From assembly GCA_016125275.1 (NCBI GenBank), contig WGMB01000009.1:248001-312000 (forward strand): a stretch of DNA of 64,000 nt. Direction: 5' to 3'. Position 1 is the stretch's first letter, and each line of letters opens with the position of its first letter. Under the pieces are notes generated by a model. The model made no database searches. It was not told the DNA's origin and saw only the letters and a list, made by a program, of their open reading frames with translations. Shown piece after piece: positions 25,700-33,616 of this stretch. This DNA is from Acidobacteriota bacterium. Lineage in GTDB: Bacteria > Acidobacteriota > Terriglobia > Bryobacterales > UBA6623. A program made the position numbers and the translations under genes.

Positions 25700-26707
25700 C
25701 TAGTGCAACACCTTCAGCTTCGGCGGCGGCGGCGGAGCCGCGCCCAGCTCGGAGCGCCAGCCGCCCGCCCACACGGAAGCCTTCAGCAAAGCGCCTACCG
25801 GCAGCACCCCGCCCAGCTTGTGATCGGCCACGGCCGCCAACCCCATCGAGGCGATGCAGCCGCACGACGAGCAATCCGGCGTCCCGCCAAACTGGCAAGG
25901 AGTCACCGGCGTGGTCAGGTCCGCCGACACCACCTCGGTCGTCTTCGCAAACACGCACTCCTCGGGGCTGCGCGGAGGGGTTGCGAACTGCCGAATCAGC
26001 GACTCGGCCATGTCCAGCTTCGAAAACTCCCGCCGCAAGGCCATCATCTGGGAGATCGCCTCGGCCCTCTCGGCCGGCGTGAGGATCTCCGGCAGATCAT
26101 CGCCCACCTGCGGCGTAAAGAGGCTGAACCAGACCTTGCGAATCTCCGGGCGCGGCGTCCAGAAGGCCAGAAAGTCGCGCAGGTAGCCCGGCCGCTTCAT
26201 CATCTGGCCGGTCACGGTGCAGTGGATTGTCACGCTCTGGCCGGCGATGTTCTTCAGAATCCGGTCGTAGGTGGCCGGCGCACGCCGCACGTCGTGCTCT
26301 TCCCGCAAGCCGTCGATCGACACCGCAATGGTCAGGTGCGGAAGCCGCGCCCAATCGGCAGGAATGGCGCGGAAGGCGCTGGTGACGATCTGCACGTGGA
26401 CGCCCCGCGCCAGCAACTGCGGAACCAGCGTCTCGAGCTCTCGGTAGCGCACCAGCGGATCGCCGCCCACGATCGACAGATGCAGCGGCTTGTGGCGGTC
26501 GACCACGTCGATCACGCCGTCGATCAGCGCCTGCCCGCGGTAATCGCTCAGGCCGCGCAGCGTGGTTCCGCCGCCCAGATGCTCGTCTCCGTAGGCGTAG
26601 CAACCAGGACAGCGCAGCGGACACTCCCGCGTGATCTCGATCGACAGAGACGGCTTCCGCCCTTGCAGAATCCGGCCCCAGGCCTTGAGAACGTCTGATT
26701 TTTTCAC
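25700..26707 (-). CDS. Radical SAM protein with C-terminal cysteine cluster
   Basis: The GTG at 26707 has a GAGGAG site 5 bases before it and gives 335 residues beginning VKKSDVLKAWG; the open frame to 26842 lacks a likely start. The 4Fe-4S motif is ECPLRCPGCYAYG (CxxxCxxC) at about residues 24-35. SAM-barrel signs follow: LHLSIVGGDPL, VQIVTSAFRA, LTIAVSIDGLREEHD. Near the C-terminus four or five Cys (EECVFAK, CQFGGTPDCSSCGC) suggest a SPASM/twitch-like auxiliary cluster. The family makes radical-based changes to peptides, lipids or cofactors. No precursor peptide or lipid gene is beside it, so the substrate is open. It is convergent with the hexaheme cytochrome gene. Confidence 0.85.
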   Translation of the reverse strand: MKKSDVLKAWGRILQGRKPSLSIEITRECPLRCPGCYAYGDEHLGGGTTLRGLSDYRGQALIDGVIDVVDRHKPLHLSIVGGDPLVRYRELETLVPQLLARGVHVQIVTSAFRAIPADWARLPHLTIAVSIDGLREEHDVRRAPATYDRILKNIAGQSVTIHCTVTGQMMKRPGYLRDFLAFWTPRPEIRKVWFSLFTPQVGDDLPEILTPAERAEAISQMMALRREFSKLDMAESLIRQFATPPRSPEECVFAKTTEVVSADLTTPVTPCQFGGTPDCSSCGCIASMGLAAVADHKLGGVLPVGALLKASVWAGGWRSELGAAPPPPPKLKVLH

Positions 26708-27024
26708 TCTGCTCCTCGGCGTGACGGCTGCAACAGCTCCACGGGTCGAATCACGAGCGCACGATCCGAATCGGGACGGAATTTTGGGCTGATCTAAACC
26801 ATAATCACTCGGTAGTCGTAGCGTACTACCGATTCGCCGCAACGGCGCTCGCCGTCGGTATGATCCCTCGCCAAGGCCGGCCCGTTACGTTCGGAAAGCC
26901 ACCGACTCGCCGCCCCGAACGACGCACGCGCGTCGAGTCCCGCTGCGCCGGCGCCGCATCTGGGGGAGCGGCCGCGCCGGAACCGCATGATAGACTACCC
27001 TTGGATAAGCGCCCCGGAAAACAT
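26708..27024. other. Intergenic region between divergent radical SAM and methyltransferase genes
   Basis: About 317 bases separate two divergently read genes. An AT-richer patch around 26770-26810 (ATTTTGGG, AAACCATAAT) and the inverted repeat at 26810-26831 suggest promoters and an operator. I see no small gene; the open frame that joins 26860 to the methyltransferase has no family likeness before residue 56. Confidence 0.5.
26810..26831. promoter_or_regulatory. Inverted repeat between divergent genes
   Basis: CGGTAGT and ACTACCG are perfect 7-base arms around an 8-base spacer, just beside an AT-rich patch and about 100 bases from the radical SAM start. This is typical spacing for a dimeric regulator's site, but no regulator gene is adjacent. 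Confidence 0.4.
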
Positions 27025-27780
27025 ATGAGCTGGACTCTTCACTTCCTTCGTAAGTGGAGCGCCATTGTTGATCCGATTTCAGCGCTCCGCTTGTGCGTAT
27101 ATGTACTGGGCGGTGAGAATCGGGATTCGGACCTGACTGTGCGATTGCATGGTTGGGGGCGCGTTCGCCTCCGCGGCTTCGGCGGCGGCGATTTCCGAAT
27201 GCTTCACTGCACCTTCTATGAAGGTATGGAGCCTCCCGCTCCCGCGAACTGCCAAACAGTCATCGACCTCGGTGGAAATATTGGGCTCGCCACCATCTCT
27301 CTCGCTCGCCGGATACCCAATCTTCGGGTCTACGTCGTGGAGCCTGACGCTTCGAATATCTCGATGCTCGAGACCAACTTGTCCCGGCTCATCCGGTCTG
27401 GGCAATGTCGCGTGGAACGAGCCGCCATGTGGCCGAAGGACGAGATGATCGAAGTCATTCCGCCCGCCTTGCCCGGCAGCTACGGGGCCACCCGGGTCGG
27501 CAAGAACGGCGGCGGCGGCGCGCTCGTTCAGGGAATGACGATGGACGCCTTGATCGATCGATCCGGCTTCGAACGCGTCGACTTGCTCAAGATGGATGTC
27601 GAGGGCGCCGAAGCCGGCATGTTCGCAACCGGGTCCGATTGGTTGCGCCGGGTCCGGTCCCTGGCGGTGGAGTTCCACGGCGACGCGCGCACGGATTGTG
27701 ACTTCGACCGCATCGTCGCTGGACACGGCATGAAGATCACCGAGCTGGGCAACAACGGGGCTTTCGCGGAGTGGCCGTGA
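27025..27780 (+). CDS. FkbM family SAM-dependent methyltransferase
   Basis: The ATG at 27025 with GGA about 6 bases before it gives 251 residues. The SAM-binding motif I is TVIDLGGNIGLATI (about residues 76-89), motif II is VYVVEPDAS, and the later acidic strand is VDLLKMDVEGAEAGMF, the signature of FkbM proteins. These enzymes O-methylate sugars or polyketides and are often in surface-polysaccharide loci, though no glycosyltransferase is near here. The protein is soluble with no membrane helix. A longer frame to 26860 exists but its first 55 residues look like noise. Confidence 0.87.
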   Translation: MSWTLHFLRKWSAIVDPISALRLCVYVLGGENRDSDLTVRLHGWGRVRLRGFGGGDFRMLHCTFYEGMEPPAPANCQTVIDLGGNIGLATISLARRIPNLRVYVVEPDASNISMLETNLSRLIRSGQCRVERAAMWPKDEMIEVIPPALPGSYGATRVGKNGGGGALVQGMTMDALIDRSGFERVDLLKMDVEGAEAGMFATGSDWLRRVRSLAVEFHGDARTDCDFDRIVAGHGMKITELGNNGAFAEWP

Positions 27781-27783
27781 CCC

Positions 27784-28689
27784 TCACCGCCCGAAGCGAT
27801 AAACGCCCAGCGCCGTCTTGCCCAGAATCCATTCCTTGTCTTCGGCGGTGAAGAAGGGAATAAGGTCTTTCATGATCAACAGCTCGAAGAAATTGGCGTA
27901 GATCATCCGCCGCGGACCATACCGGTCATAGAGCCGTTCCAAATAGGGCCACATATCGCGATACGGTATCGCCTCGCGCGACGGGTTGTGCAGTGAAGTC
28001 CGAATATAGACGTTCGGCTGCTTCTCCAGCTCGAGCAGCGGCAAAATACCCTCGCTATCAGGCCGGGTGATGTCGATCATCGCAATGTGGTCGATCACGA
28101 CCTTCACGCCGGGGAATCTCCGGGCCATGTCCCCCACCTGTCCGATCTGATGTGGCGATAGAAAAATATTGAAGACCGCGCCCAACTCCTCGGCCTTCTT
28201 CCACAGCGGATAGCTGACCGGATCATTGAGCCACACCACGTCCGGGTCATAGCGCGGGCTCAGCCGCAGCCCGACCAGCTGCTCCTCCTTCACCAGCCGC
28301 TCCAGCCGCGACGGATTCTCCTTGTCCGCCGGCGAGTGCAGCCGATGGCCGACCAGCAAGCCGATGCCGGCGAACCGGTCCGGGTAGGTGCGGCAGCAGT
28401 AGCTCGTGTAGGAGTTGTTGGTTCCGTAGTAGCAGACGTGGCTAATGACCGTCTTGTCGATGCCGTGCGTGCGCATCTCGGCCAGCAGATGCTCCCGGGA
28501 ATACTCGCGGTCAGGCACGGAATTCGGGCAGTTCGACAAGCGCGGGTCCGGCGCGAACCGCGGATCGTGAATCACCCAGGCATGCTCGGCCCCGTTGACG
28601 ATGGCCGGGCCCCCGGCGGCGGCAGCCGATGAAGTGGCGGGAGCGGCGAGCGAAGCGCCGGCGAGCTTGAGGGCGTCACGTCGATTCAT
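27784..28689 (-). CDS. Exported amidohydrolase-family (TIM-barrel) protein
   Basis: The start at 28689 gives 301 residues with a twin-arginine-like leader (MNRRDALKLAGASLAAPA), so export by Tat is likely. The rest fits the amidohydrolase_2 barrel: HGIDKTVISHVCYY, YPDRFAGIGLLVGH, EEQLVGLRLSPRYD, VKVVIDHIA, NVYIRTSLHN and RRMIYANFFELL. The DHIA His and the metal-site residues are present, but the first HxH motif of metal-dependent members is not obvious (HAWVIHD is the closest). Substrates of these secreted acidobacterial relatives are unknown. It is convergent with the methyltransferase gene, 3 bases apart. Confidence 0.8.
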   Translation of the reverse strand: MNRRDALKLAGASLAAPATSSAAAAGGPAIVNGAEHAWVIHDPRFAPDPRLSNCPNSVPDREYSREHLLAEMRTHGIDKTVISHVCYYGTNNSYTSYCCRTYPDRFAGIGLLVGHRLHSPADKENPSRLERLVKEEQLVGLRLSPRYDPDVVWLNDPVSYPLWKKAEELGAVFNIFLSPHQIGQVGDMARRFPGVKVVIDHIAMIDITRPDSEGILPLLELEKQPNVYIRTSLHNPSREAIPYRDMWPYLERLYDRYGPRRMIYANFFELLIMKDLIPFFTAEDKEWILGKTALGVYRFGR

Positions 28690-28731
28690 GGCGGCTTCAA
28701 GGATAGCCGAGCCCCGCCAAGCCCGCACCCC

Positions 28732-28766
28732 AAAAGCAAAGGGGACCCGCCGGCGCGGCGAGCCCC
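28732..28766 (-). terminator. Rho-independent-type terminator after the TonB-dependent receptor
   Basis: On the minus strand GGGG and CCCC enclose a second GC stem (CGCCG-type arms) with a short loop, followed by TTTGCTTTT. It begins about 18 bases past the receptor gene's stop, so it fits as its transcription end. Confidence 0.6.
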
Positions 28767-28784
28767 CTCCAAACCGTTCCCCGG

Positions 28785-31700
28785 CTAAAAGATGAACTTC
28801 AAGCCGAACTGCAGGTTCCGCGGCCGTCCGGCGCTGGTGATCACGCCGAAGTTGTTATTCCCCACCTCCGAGTTCGGAAACCCAAAGTTCGGCGTATTGG
28901 TGAAGTTGAACGACTCGAAGCGAAACTGGAAAAACTTCGACTCGGTGACGTTGAACCGTTTGTACAGCGCAAAGTCCCACGTGAAGGTTCCCGGCCCGAT
29001 CAGAATGTTCCGGCCGGCGTTGCCGTACTCGTAGGCATTGTTCGGCACGAAGGCGTCCGTGTTGAACCACCGCTGCGGGTCTCGCACGTCGCTCGACAGG
29101 ACCGGATCGACTCCGGGCACGACGTTCGGGCGGTTCAAGTTGCCGTTATTCGCCGGGTTGCCGCGCACGCTCAAGCCGAACGGACGCCCCGTCGCGATCG
29201 AGTGGATGCCGGCCACTGACCAGCCGCCCACCGCAAAGTCCAGCGCCCGGTGCATGTTCGAGCCGAACTTGCGCCCCTGCCCAAACGGCAGCTCGTACAC
29301 GTAACTCATCGTGAAGCTGTGCTTGCGGTGCTGGTCCGCCAGGCTGCGTTCGGCCTGCCGGTTCAGCGGGTTCTGAATGCCGCTGTTGGGCGAATTGCCC
29401 GAGCCCGAAAAGCCCGATACGTCCCCCAGCGTCCGCGAGAAGATGTACGCCCCCAGCAGCGTGAAGCCCTTCGAGAAGCGCTTCTCCAGCCGTACCTGCC
29501 CGGAATGGTACAGCGAGTTGCCGTTGAACTCGTGCCGGTTCATCGCCGCCAGCGGCCCCACCACCGTGTTCGTACCGGGGTAGACCGTCGAGTTGTAGAT
29601 GCGCCGGCTGTTGATGTCGCCCGGCCCCGGCAGCGCGTAGTTGCCATCCAGCCGGTTCACCAGGAACTGGCTCTTCGACCCGTAATAGCCCACCTCCAGC
29701 ACCACGTCGCGGAACAGCGAGTGCTGCATGTTCAGGTTCCACTGCTGCGAAATCGGCCAGTTCGGCTGACGCTGGAACGACGAAAAGCTCAGCGAGACGG
29801 CGTTTTCCGGCGTCAAAATGCCCGACGGGTTGCCGTTGCTCAACTGCAACGTCGGGTTGATCGAATCAGTCGAGATCTGGCTCTTGATGTGGAACGGCGG
29901 ATTGGTCTCCATGAACTGCCCGCCACCGGTGCCTTCGTAGTTCGAATAGAAGACGCCGTAGCCGCCGCGCACCACCGTCTTGTCGAACGCCTTGTAGGCG
30001 AACCCGAACCGCGGCGCCAAGTTGTTGGTGTCGTTCTTGATCAGCGACCGGCTGATGCGGCCGTCCCCGTCCGAAGCCACCCGGAAACTCGGGTTCGCAT
30101 GGTCGGTGTCGATGTCGAAGTTCGAGATCAGGTTGTTCTTCTCCACCCACGGCGGGCTGTACTCGTAGCGCAGCCCCACGTTCAGCGTCAGCCGCGACGT
30201 CACCCGCCAGTCGTCCTGCACGTAGAAGTGGTTCCACGGCGTGCGCAGGTTCATGTACACCGAGTTGGAGATGTTGCTGCGGAACGCCGTACCCAGCAGA
30301 AAGTCCGCGAACGGCCGTCCGCCGCGGTCCCCTCCCGGCGCGGATTGCCGCGTGTAGTTGCCGTTGAAGGTGAAGTTGCCCAGCGACTGCTGCGGATTCG
30401 TCAGGTAGCTCTGCAGGAACTGCAACGCCCACCCGAACTTCAGCGTGTGCTTGCCCTTGGTGTAGCTGTTGTCGATCTTGAGCTGGCGGCTCTGGGAGTC
30501 CGCAATGTTCGGCGTGTAGTTGGATAGGCCGATGTTCTGCACGCCGCTGATGTTCATCAGGGCCATGCCGGGCAGCGCTTGGTCCACGCCGCGGATGCCG
30601 AACTTCGCGTTCAGGTTCTCATCCACCACCGCCGTGCGGATCGTATAGATGCGGTTCCAACCCAGCTTGACCGTCGAGATGAACGACGGCGACAGGATGT
30701 GGCTCCACGAAAAGCCCATGTTGTCGCCGTTGTGGTGGAACAGCGTGCCGTTGCCGTCCAGCGTCGAGGGGAAGCGCGGGCTGTTGCCCACCACCTCCAA
30801 CTGCCGGCTGTAGCGGAAGAACACCGTGTCCTTGGCGCTGAACACGTGGTCCACGCGCACGTCGCCGCGGTTCATGTCCTCCGGGCTCGGGGCGTTCACC
30901 AGATAGTTGTTCGTAATGCCGGGCCGGTTGGTCGCCGGATACAGCGTCGCCGCCTGCACCGACACCGGATCGAAGCGCGACGACGGGATGAGGTTGTTGG
31001 CAAACGGTTGGCGCGTATTGCTGGCCGCGTCATACGTCGCCGGATCGTAGATCGTCTGCGGCACGCCCGAAAAGTCGCCGCCGATCTGCGCCTGCGTCGG
31101 AATCGTATTGTTGTAGGTCGAGGACTCGCGAATCCTGGTTCCCTCGTAGTCCCCGAACGCGAACGTCTTGTTCTTGATGATCGGCCCGCCGACCGAAAAC
31201 CCGAACTGATTGCGCTTGAACGGCGGCTTGGGCTTGTCGACCGGGTCGAAGAAGTTCTTGGCGTCGACCTTGTCGTTGCGCAAAAACTCGAACAGCGTGC
31301 CGTGGATCTTGTTCGTGCCGGACTTGATCGACACGTTCACCGTCCCGCCCAGCGCCCGCCCGGACTCCGCCGAGTAGGCGTTGGTGGAGATCTTGAACTC
31401 CTGGATGGCGTCCACCGAAGGCTTCACGACCTCGGCTCTGCGCCCTTGCGCGGCGATCTGCAGGTTGTTGTTGTCCACGCCGTCGAGCGTGTAGTTGTTC
31501 TGCGTGGTGCGCTGGCCGCCGGCGCTGAAGCCGCCGAACCGCCCGCCGATGGGCCGCGTGGCGCCCGCCGACAGCAGCGCGAGCTGAATGTAGTCGCGGC
31601 CGTTGAGCGGCATGTCCACGATTCTCTTGTTGTTGATCACCTGGCCTTGCGTGGCCTGCGTCGTCTCCAGCAGCGGCGCGTCGGCGGTCACATCCACCAC

Positions 31701-32051
31701 CTCGGTCACGGCTCCTACTTCCAGCGCCACGCGGATCGCCGCGGTCTGCTCGAGCTCGAGCACGATGCCCGAACGCACCGCCCTCTTGAAGCCGTCCGCC
31801 TCGACCTCCACCCGGTACTCTCCGATCCGCAGCGGCACGGACTGGAAGAAACCGATCGCATCGGTTTCGGTGACTTGCGCCTGATTGGTTTCCACTTGGA
31901 CGAATCGGACGGTGGCGCCCGGAATGACGGCGCCGCTTCCATCGGTCACCGTCCCCTGAATCCGTGCGGACTCCACCTGCGCCACGGCCGCCGTGGCGAA
32001 CAGCGCCACAACCGCCACCGCCCGCAGGGAGCGCACCACTAAACTCTGCAC
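28785..32051 (-). CDS. TonB-dependent receptor with N-terminal carboxypeptidase-like domain (Oar-like)
   Basis: A 1088-residue outer-membrane protein. The GTG start has an ideal AAGGAGG site 7 bases upstream, and a signal peptide ends near ATAAVAQ. Residues about 28-110 are a carboxypeptidase-regulatory-like Ig fold (IQGTVTDGSGAVIPGATV). A plug domain follows (about 120-230: TQGQVINNKRIVDMPLNGRD, NNYTLDGVDNNNLQ). Then comes a long beta-barrel ending in FGLKFIF, with the terminal Phe needed for barrel insertion. Such Oar-like receptors are a large expanded family in Acidobacteria and take up or bind large, often unknown substrates. No SusD partner or substrate enzyme is adjacent. A good promoter candidate lies at 32156-32184. 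Confidence 0.92.
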   Translation of the reverse strand: MQSLVVRSLRAVAVVALFATAAVAQVESARIQGTVTDGSGAVIPGATVRFVQVETNQAQVTETDAIGFFQSVPLRIGEYRVEVEADGFKRAVRSGIVLELEQTAAIRVALEVGAVTEVVDVTADAPLLETTQATQGQVINNKRIVDMPLNGRDYIQLALLSAGATRPIGGRFGGFSAGGQRTTQNNYTLDGVDNNNLQIAAQGRRAEVVKPSVDAIQEFKISTNAYSAESGRALGGTVNVSIKSGTNKIHGTLFEFLRNDKVDAKNFFDPVDKPKPPFKRNQFGFSVGGPIIKNKTFAFGDYEGTRIRESSTYNNTIPTQAQIGGDFSGVPQTIYDPATYDAASNTRQPFANNLIPSSRFDPVSVQAATLYPATNRPGITNNYLVNAPSPEDMNRGDVRVDHVFSAKDTVFFRYSRQLEVVGNSPRFPSTLDGNGTLFHHNGDNMGFSWSHILSPSFISTVKLGWNRIYTIRTAVVDENLNAKFGIRGVDQALPGMALMNISGVQNIGLSNYTPNIADSQSRQLKIDNSYTKGKHTLKFGWALQFLQSYLTNPQQSLGNFTFNGNYTRQSAPGGDRGGRPFADFLLGTAFRSNISNSVYMNLRTPWNHFYVQDDWRVTSRLTLNVGLRYEYSPPWVEKNNLISNFDIDTDHANPSFRVASDGDGRISRSLIKNDTNNLAPRFGFAYKAFDKTVVRGGYGVFYSNYEGTGGGQFMETNPPFHIKSQISTDSINPTLQLSNGNPSGILTPENAVSLSFSSFQRQPNWPISQQWNLNMQHSLFRDVVLEVGYYGSKSQFLVNRLDGNYALPGPGDINSRRIYNSTVYPGTNTVVGPLAAMNRHEFNGNSLYHSGQVRLEKRFSKGFTLLGAYIFSRTLGDVSGFSGSGNSPNSGIQNPLNRQAERSLADQHRKHSFTMSYVYELPFGQGRKFGSNMHRALDFAVGGWSVAGIHSIATGRPFGLSVRGNPANNGNLNRPNVVPGVDPVLSSDVRDPQRWFNTDAFVPNNAYEYGNAGRNILIGPGTFTWDFALYKRFNVTESKFFQFRFESFNFTNTPNFGFPNSEVGNNNFGVITSAGRPRNLQFGLKFIF

Positions 32052-32383
32052 GATCTAGCCTCCTTGTTGACCTTCCAACTGCCCCTGACGCCACATTTTT
32101 GCGTCCCTCGTCTTTTGGGTCATTCACACCCCTAGTTCATGGCAGTACCAGCGACACATTACTGATTTCTACATTGAATTGCAAGATCTTACACTCTCTA
32201 CGTATGATCGAGTACACAGTGACGTCGCCGCCGCCCTGGAGCGAGACCCTGTCCTCGGACGCCGAGGCGGCGCGGCGCCGCCCCCTCCGCCGTCCGGTCC
32301 GAAACCACCGCGGTCCGCACAAGCACAAGGGCTCAGCGACAAACCCCGTCGGGATGTGTATACTTTCTGCCGAGGTGAGCCAG
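32052..32383. other. Divergent intergenic region with AT-rich promoter zone
   Basis: About 330 bases lie between the TonB-dependent receptor and the SnoaL-like gene, read apart. The part at 32080-32215 is AT-rich and holds a promoter-like pair for the receptor. The part at 32225-32350 is GC-rich low-complexity sequence in which I see no gene. Confidence 0.5.
32156..32184 (-). promoter_or_regulatory. Sigma-70-like promoter for the TonB-dependent receptor
   Basis: On the minus strand TTGCAA (-35) and TAATGT (-10) are separated by 17 bases in an AT-rich zone about 105 bases before the receptor's GTG. Both boxes differ from consensus at two positions or fewer, and the spacing is ideal. Confidence 0.4.
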
Positions 32384-32800
32384 GTGCCTTCGATAGCAGC
32401 CATCGCTGAAGACTTCTTTGAGGCCTGTGAAACGGGCAAGGGCTGGGAAAGCTGTAGCGCCTACTGCGCCCCCGACGCCACGTTCTCCGCCCAGGCCGAA
32501 CCGCTCAGCGGCGTCACAACGCTCGCCGAATACACGGACTGGATGAAGGGGCTGATGACGGTCCTGCCCGACGGCCGCTACGAGGTCAAATCGTTCGCCG
32601 TCGACGCGGATCGCAACAACGTCGCCGCCTATGGCGTCTTTCAGGGAACCCACACGGGCCCCGGCGGACCGATCCCGCCCACCGGCCGCAGCGCCAGCGC
32701 GGACTACGTCTACGTCATGCAGTTCGACGGCGACAAGATCGTCCACATGACGAAGATCTGGAACGCCGGCATCACGCTCAAAGAGCTCGGCTGGGCCTAA
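32384..32800 (+). CDS. SnoaL/NTF2-like protein (nuclear transport factor 2 fold)
   Basis: The GTG at 32384 follows GAGGTGAG at about 5 bases and gives 138 residues. ATG 32354 would add 10 residues with a poorer site. The single cone-shaped alpha+beta domain is recognised from IAEDFFEACETGKGWESC, CAPDATFSAQAEPLSG, VLPDGRYEVKSFAVD, VFQGTHTGPGG and MQFDGDKIVHMTKIWN. Relatives include ester cyclases and steroid-isomerase-like proteins, but many have no known reaction. It is cytoplasmic, with no signal peptide. No pathway genes are next to it. Confidence 0.82.
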   Translation: MPSIAAIAEDFFEACETGKGWESCSAYCAPDATFSAQAEPLSGVTTLAEYTDWMKGLMTVLPDGRYEVKSFAVDADRNNVAAYGVFQGTHTGPGGPIPPTGRSASADYVYVMQFDGDKIVHMTKIWNAGITLKELGWA

Positions 32801-32908
32801 CGAGGGTGGGCCTCACGCCCGCCCGACTCGTCCTTCATCCCGCGACGGGCGACTACGGATCGCATGGCTGTTCCGCTCACGGTCTCACGCTAGGTCAGCC
32901 TCGTTCTG

Positions 32909-33490
32909 ATGCTGCTGTGGTGTGGGGTCTGCGCCGCCGACAACACATGCCACGTCGTAGTCGCCCTGCGGGACTCTTCCGGCGAGACGCCGCCGGATCC
33001 TCGAGTGGAGTTGGTGCGCCTCAACGGGGACGGCTCCGCCGGTGAGACCTTCATCGGGTCCGACCTGAGAGTCCCCAGCGGCGCATATCTCGTCAAGGGC
33101 TTCCTCGGACCTTCCCTCGTCGCCTCATCCACCGTCCGGATCTCCCAGCCTGAAACGCATATTCGGCTGGGCGTATCGCTGCTGAGCTGCTGCCTCAACA
33201 TTCCCAACCTGGACGCATCCGGCGAAATCCGCGGCAACGTAGCGGGCGCGTCCCCCGCCGACCACTTGTTCGTGACCATCAAGCCTCTGTGGTCCAACGG
33301 CTACGACTTCTCGGCGCCGGTCGACGCCGCCGGCAGGTTTTCCTTCCCCTTCCTGGATCTCGGAACCTACTTCGTCATCCTGACAAAGGGTGATGAAGTC
33401 CTTCAGATCCACCAGTCCGTCCTCACCGAGTTCGCCCAAACGGACAACGTCCGGTTTCAATTCCCAGCGCCGACCGAACCGCGCCCGTAA
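32909..33490 (+). CDS. Hypothetical protein with two beta-rich domains, probably exported
   Basis: I do not recognise a named family for this 193-residue protein. The first ten residues (MLLWCGVCAA) look like a very short signal or a truncated one; a stop lies 18 bases upstream in frame, so no longer start exists. Residues 14-85 (CHVVVALRDSSG, SGAYLVKGF) and 105-185 (GEIRGNVAGASPADHLF, VDAAGRFSFPFLDLGTYFVI) each resemble a carboxypeptidase-regulatory/prealbumin-like fold. This might be a secreted binding protein. It reads the same way as the SnoaL-like gene 108 bases before it, but there is no sign of coupling. Confidence 0.55.
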   Translation: MLLWCGVCAADNTCHVVVALRDSSGETPPDPRVELVRLNGDGSAGETFIGSDLRVPSGAYLVKGFLGPSLVASSTVRISQPETHIRLGVSLLSCCLNIPNLDASGEIRGNVAGASPADHLFVTIKPLWSNGYDFSAPVDAAGRFSFPFLDLGTYFVILTKGDEVLQIHQSVLTEFAQTDNVRFQFPAPTEPRP

Positions 33491-33616
33491 CCGTTTTCGA
33501 CCGCGGCCACCGACGGACCCCGGTTTTTCAATAGGCGCTGACACTTCAAGCCGAGACTTTGTGGGCCGTAGGCGGCTACGCAGGTAAGATCTATAACGTG
33601 GACTGGGGGGCTTCCT

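Noticed and set aside
31964-32383. Longer start for the SnoaL-like gene
   Set aside because: The extra residues cover the TonB receptor promoter region, have no family match, and precede a far better ribosome site at 32384.
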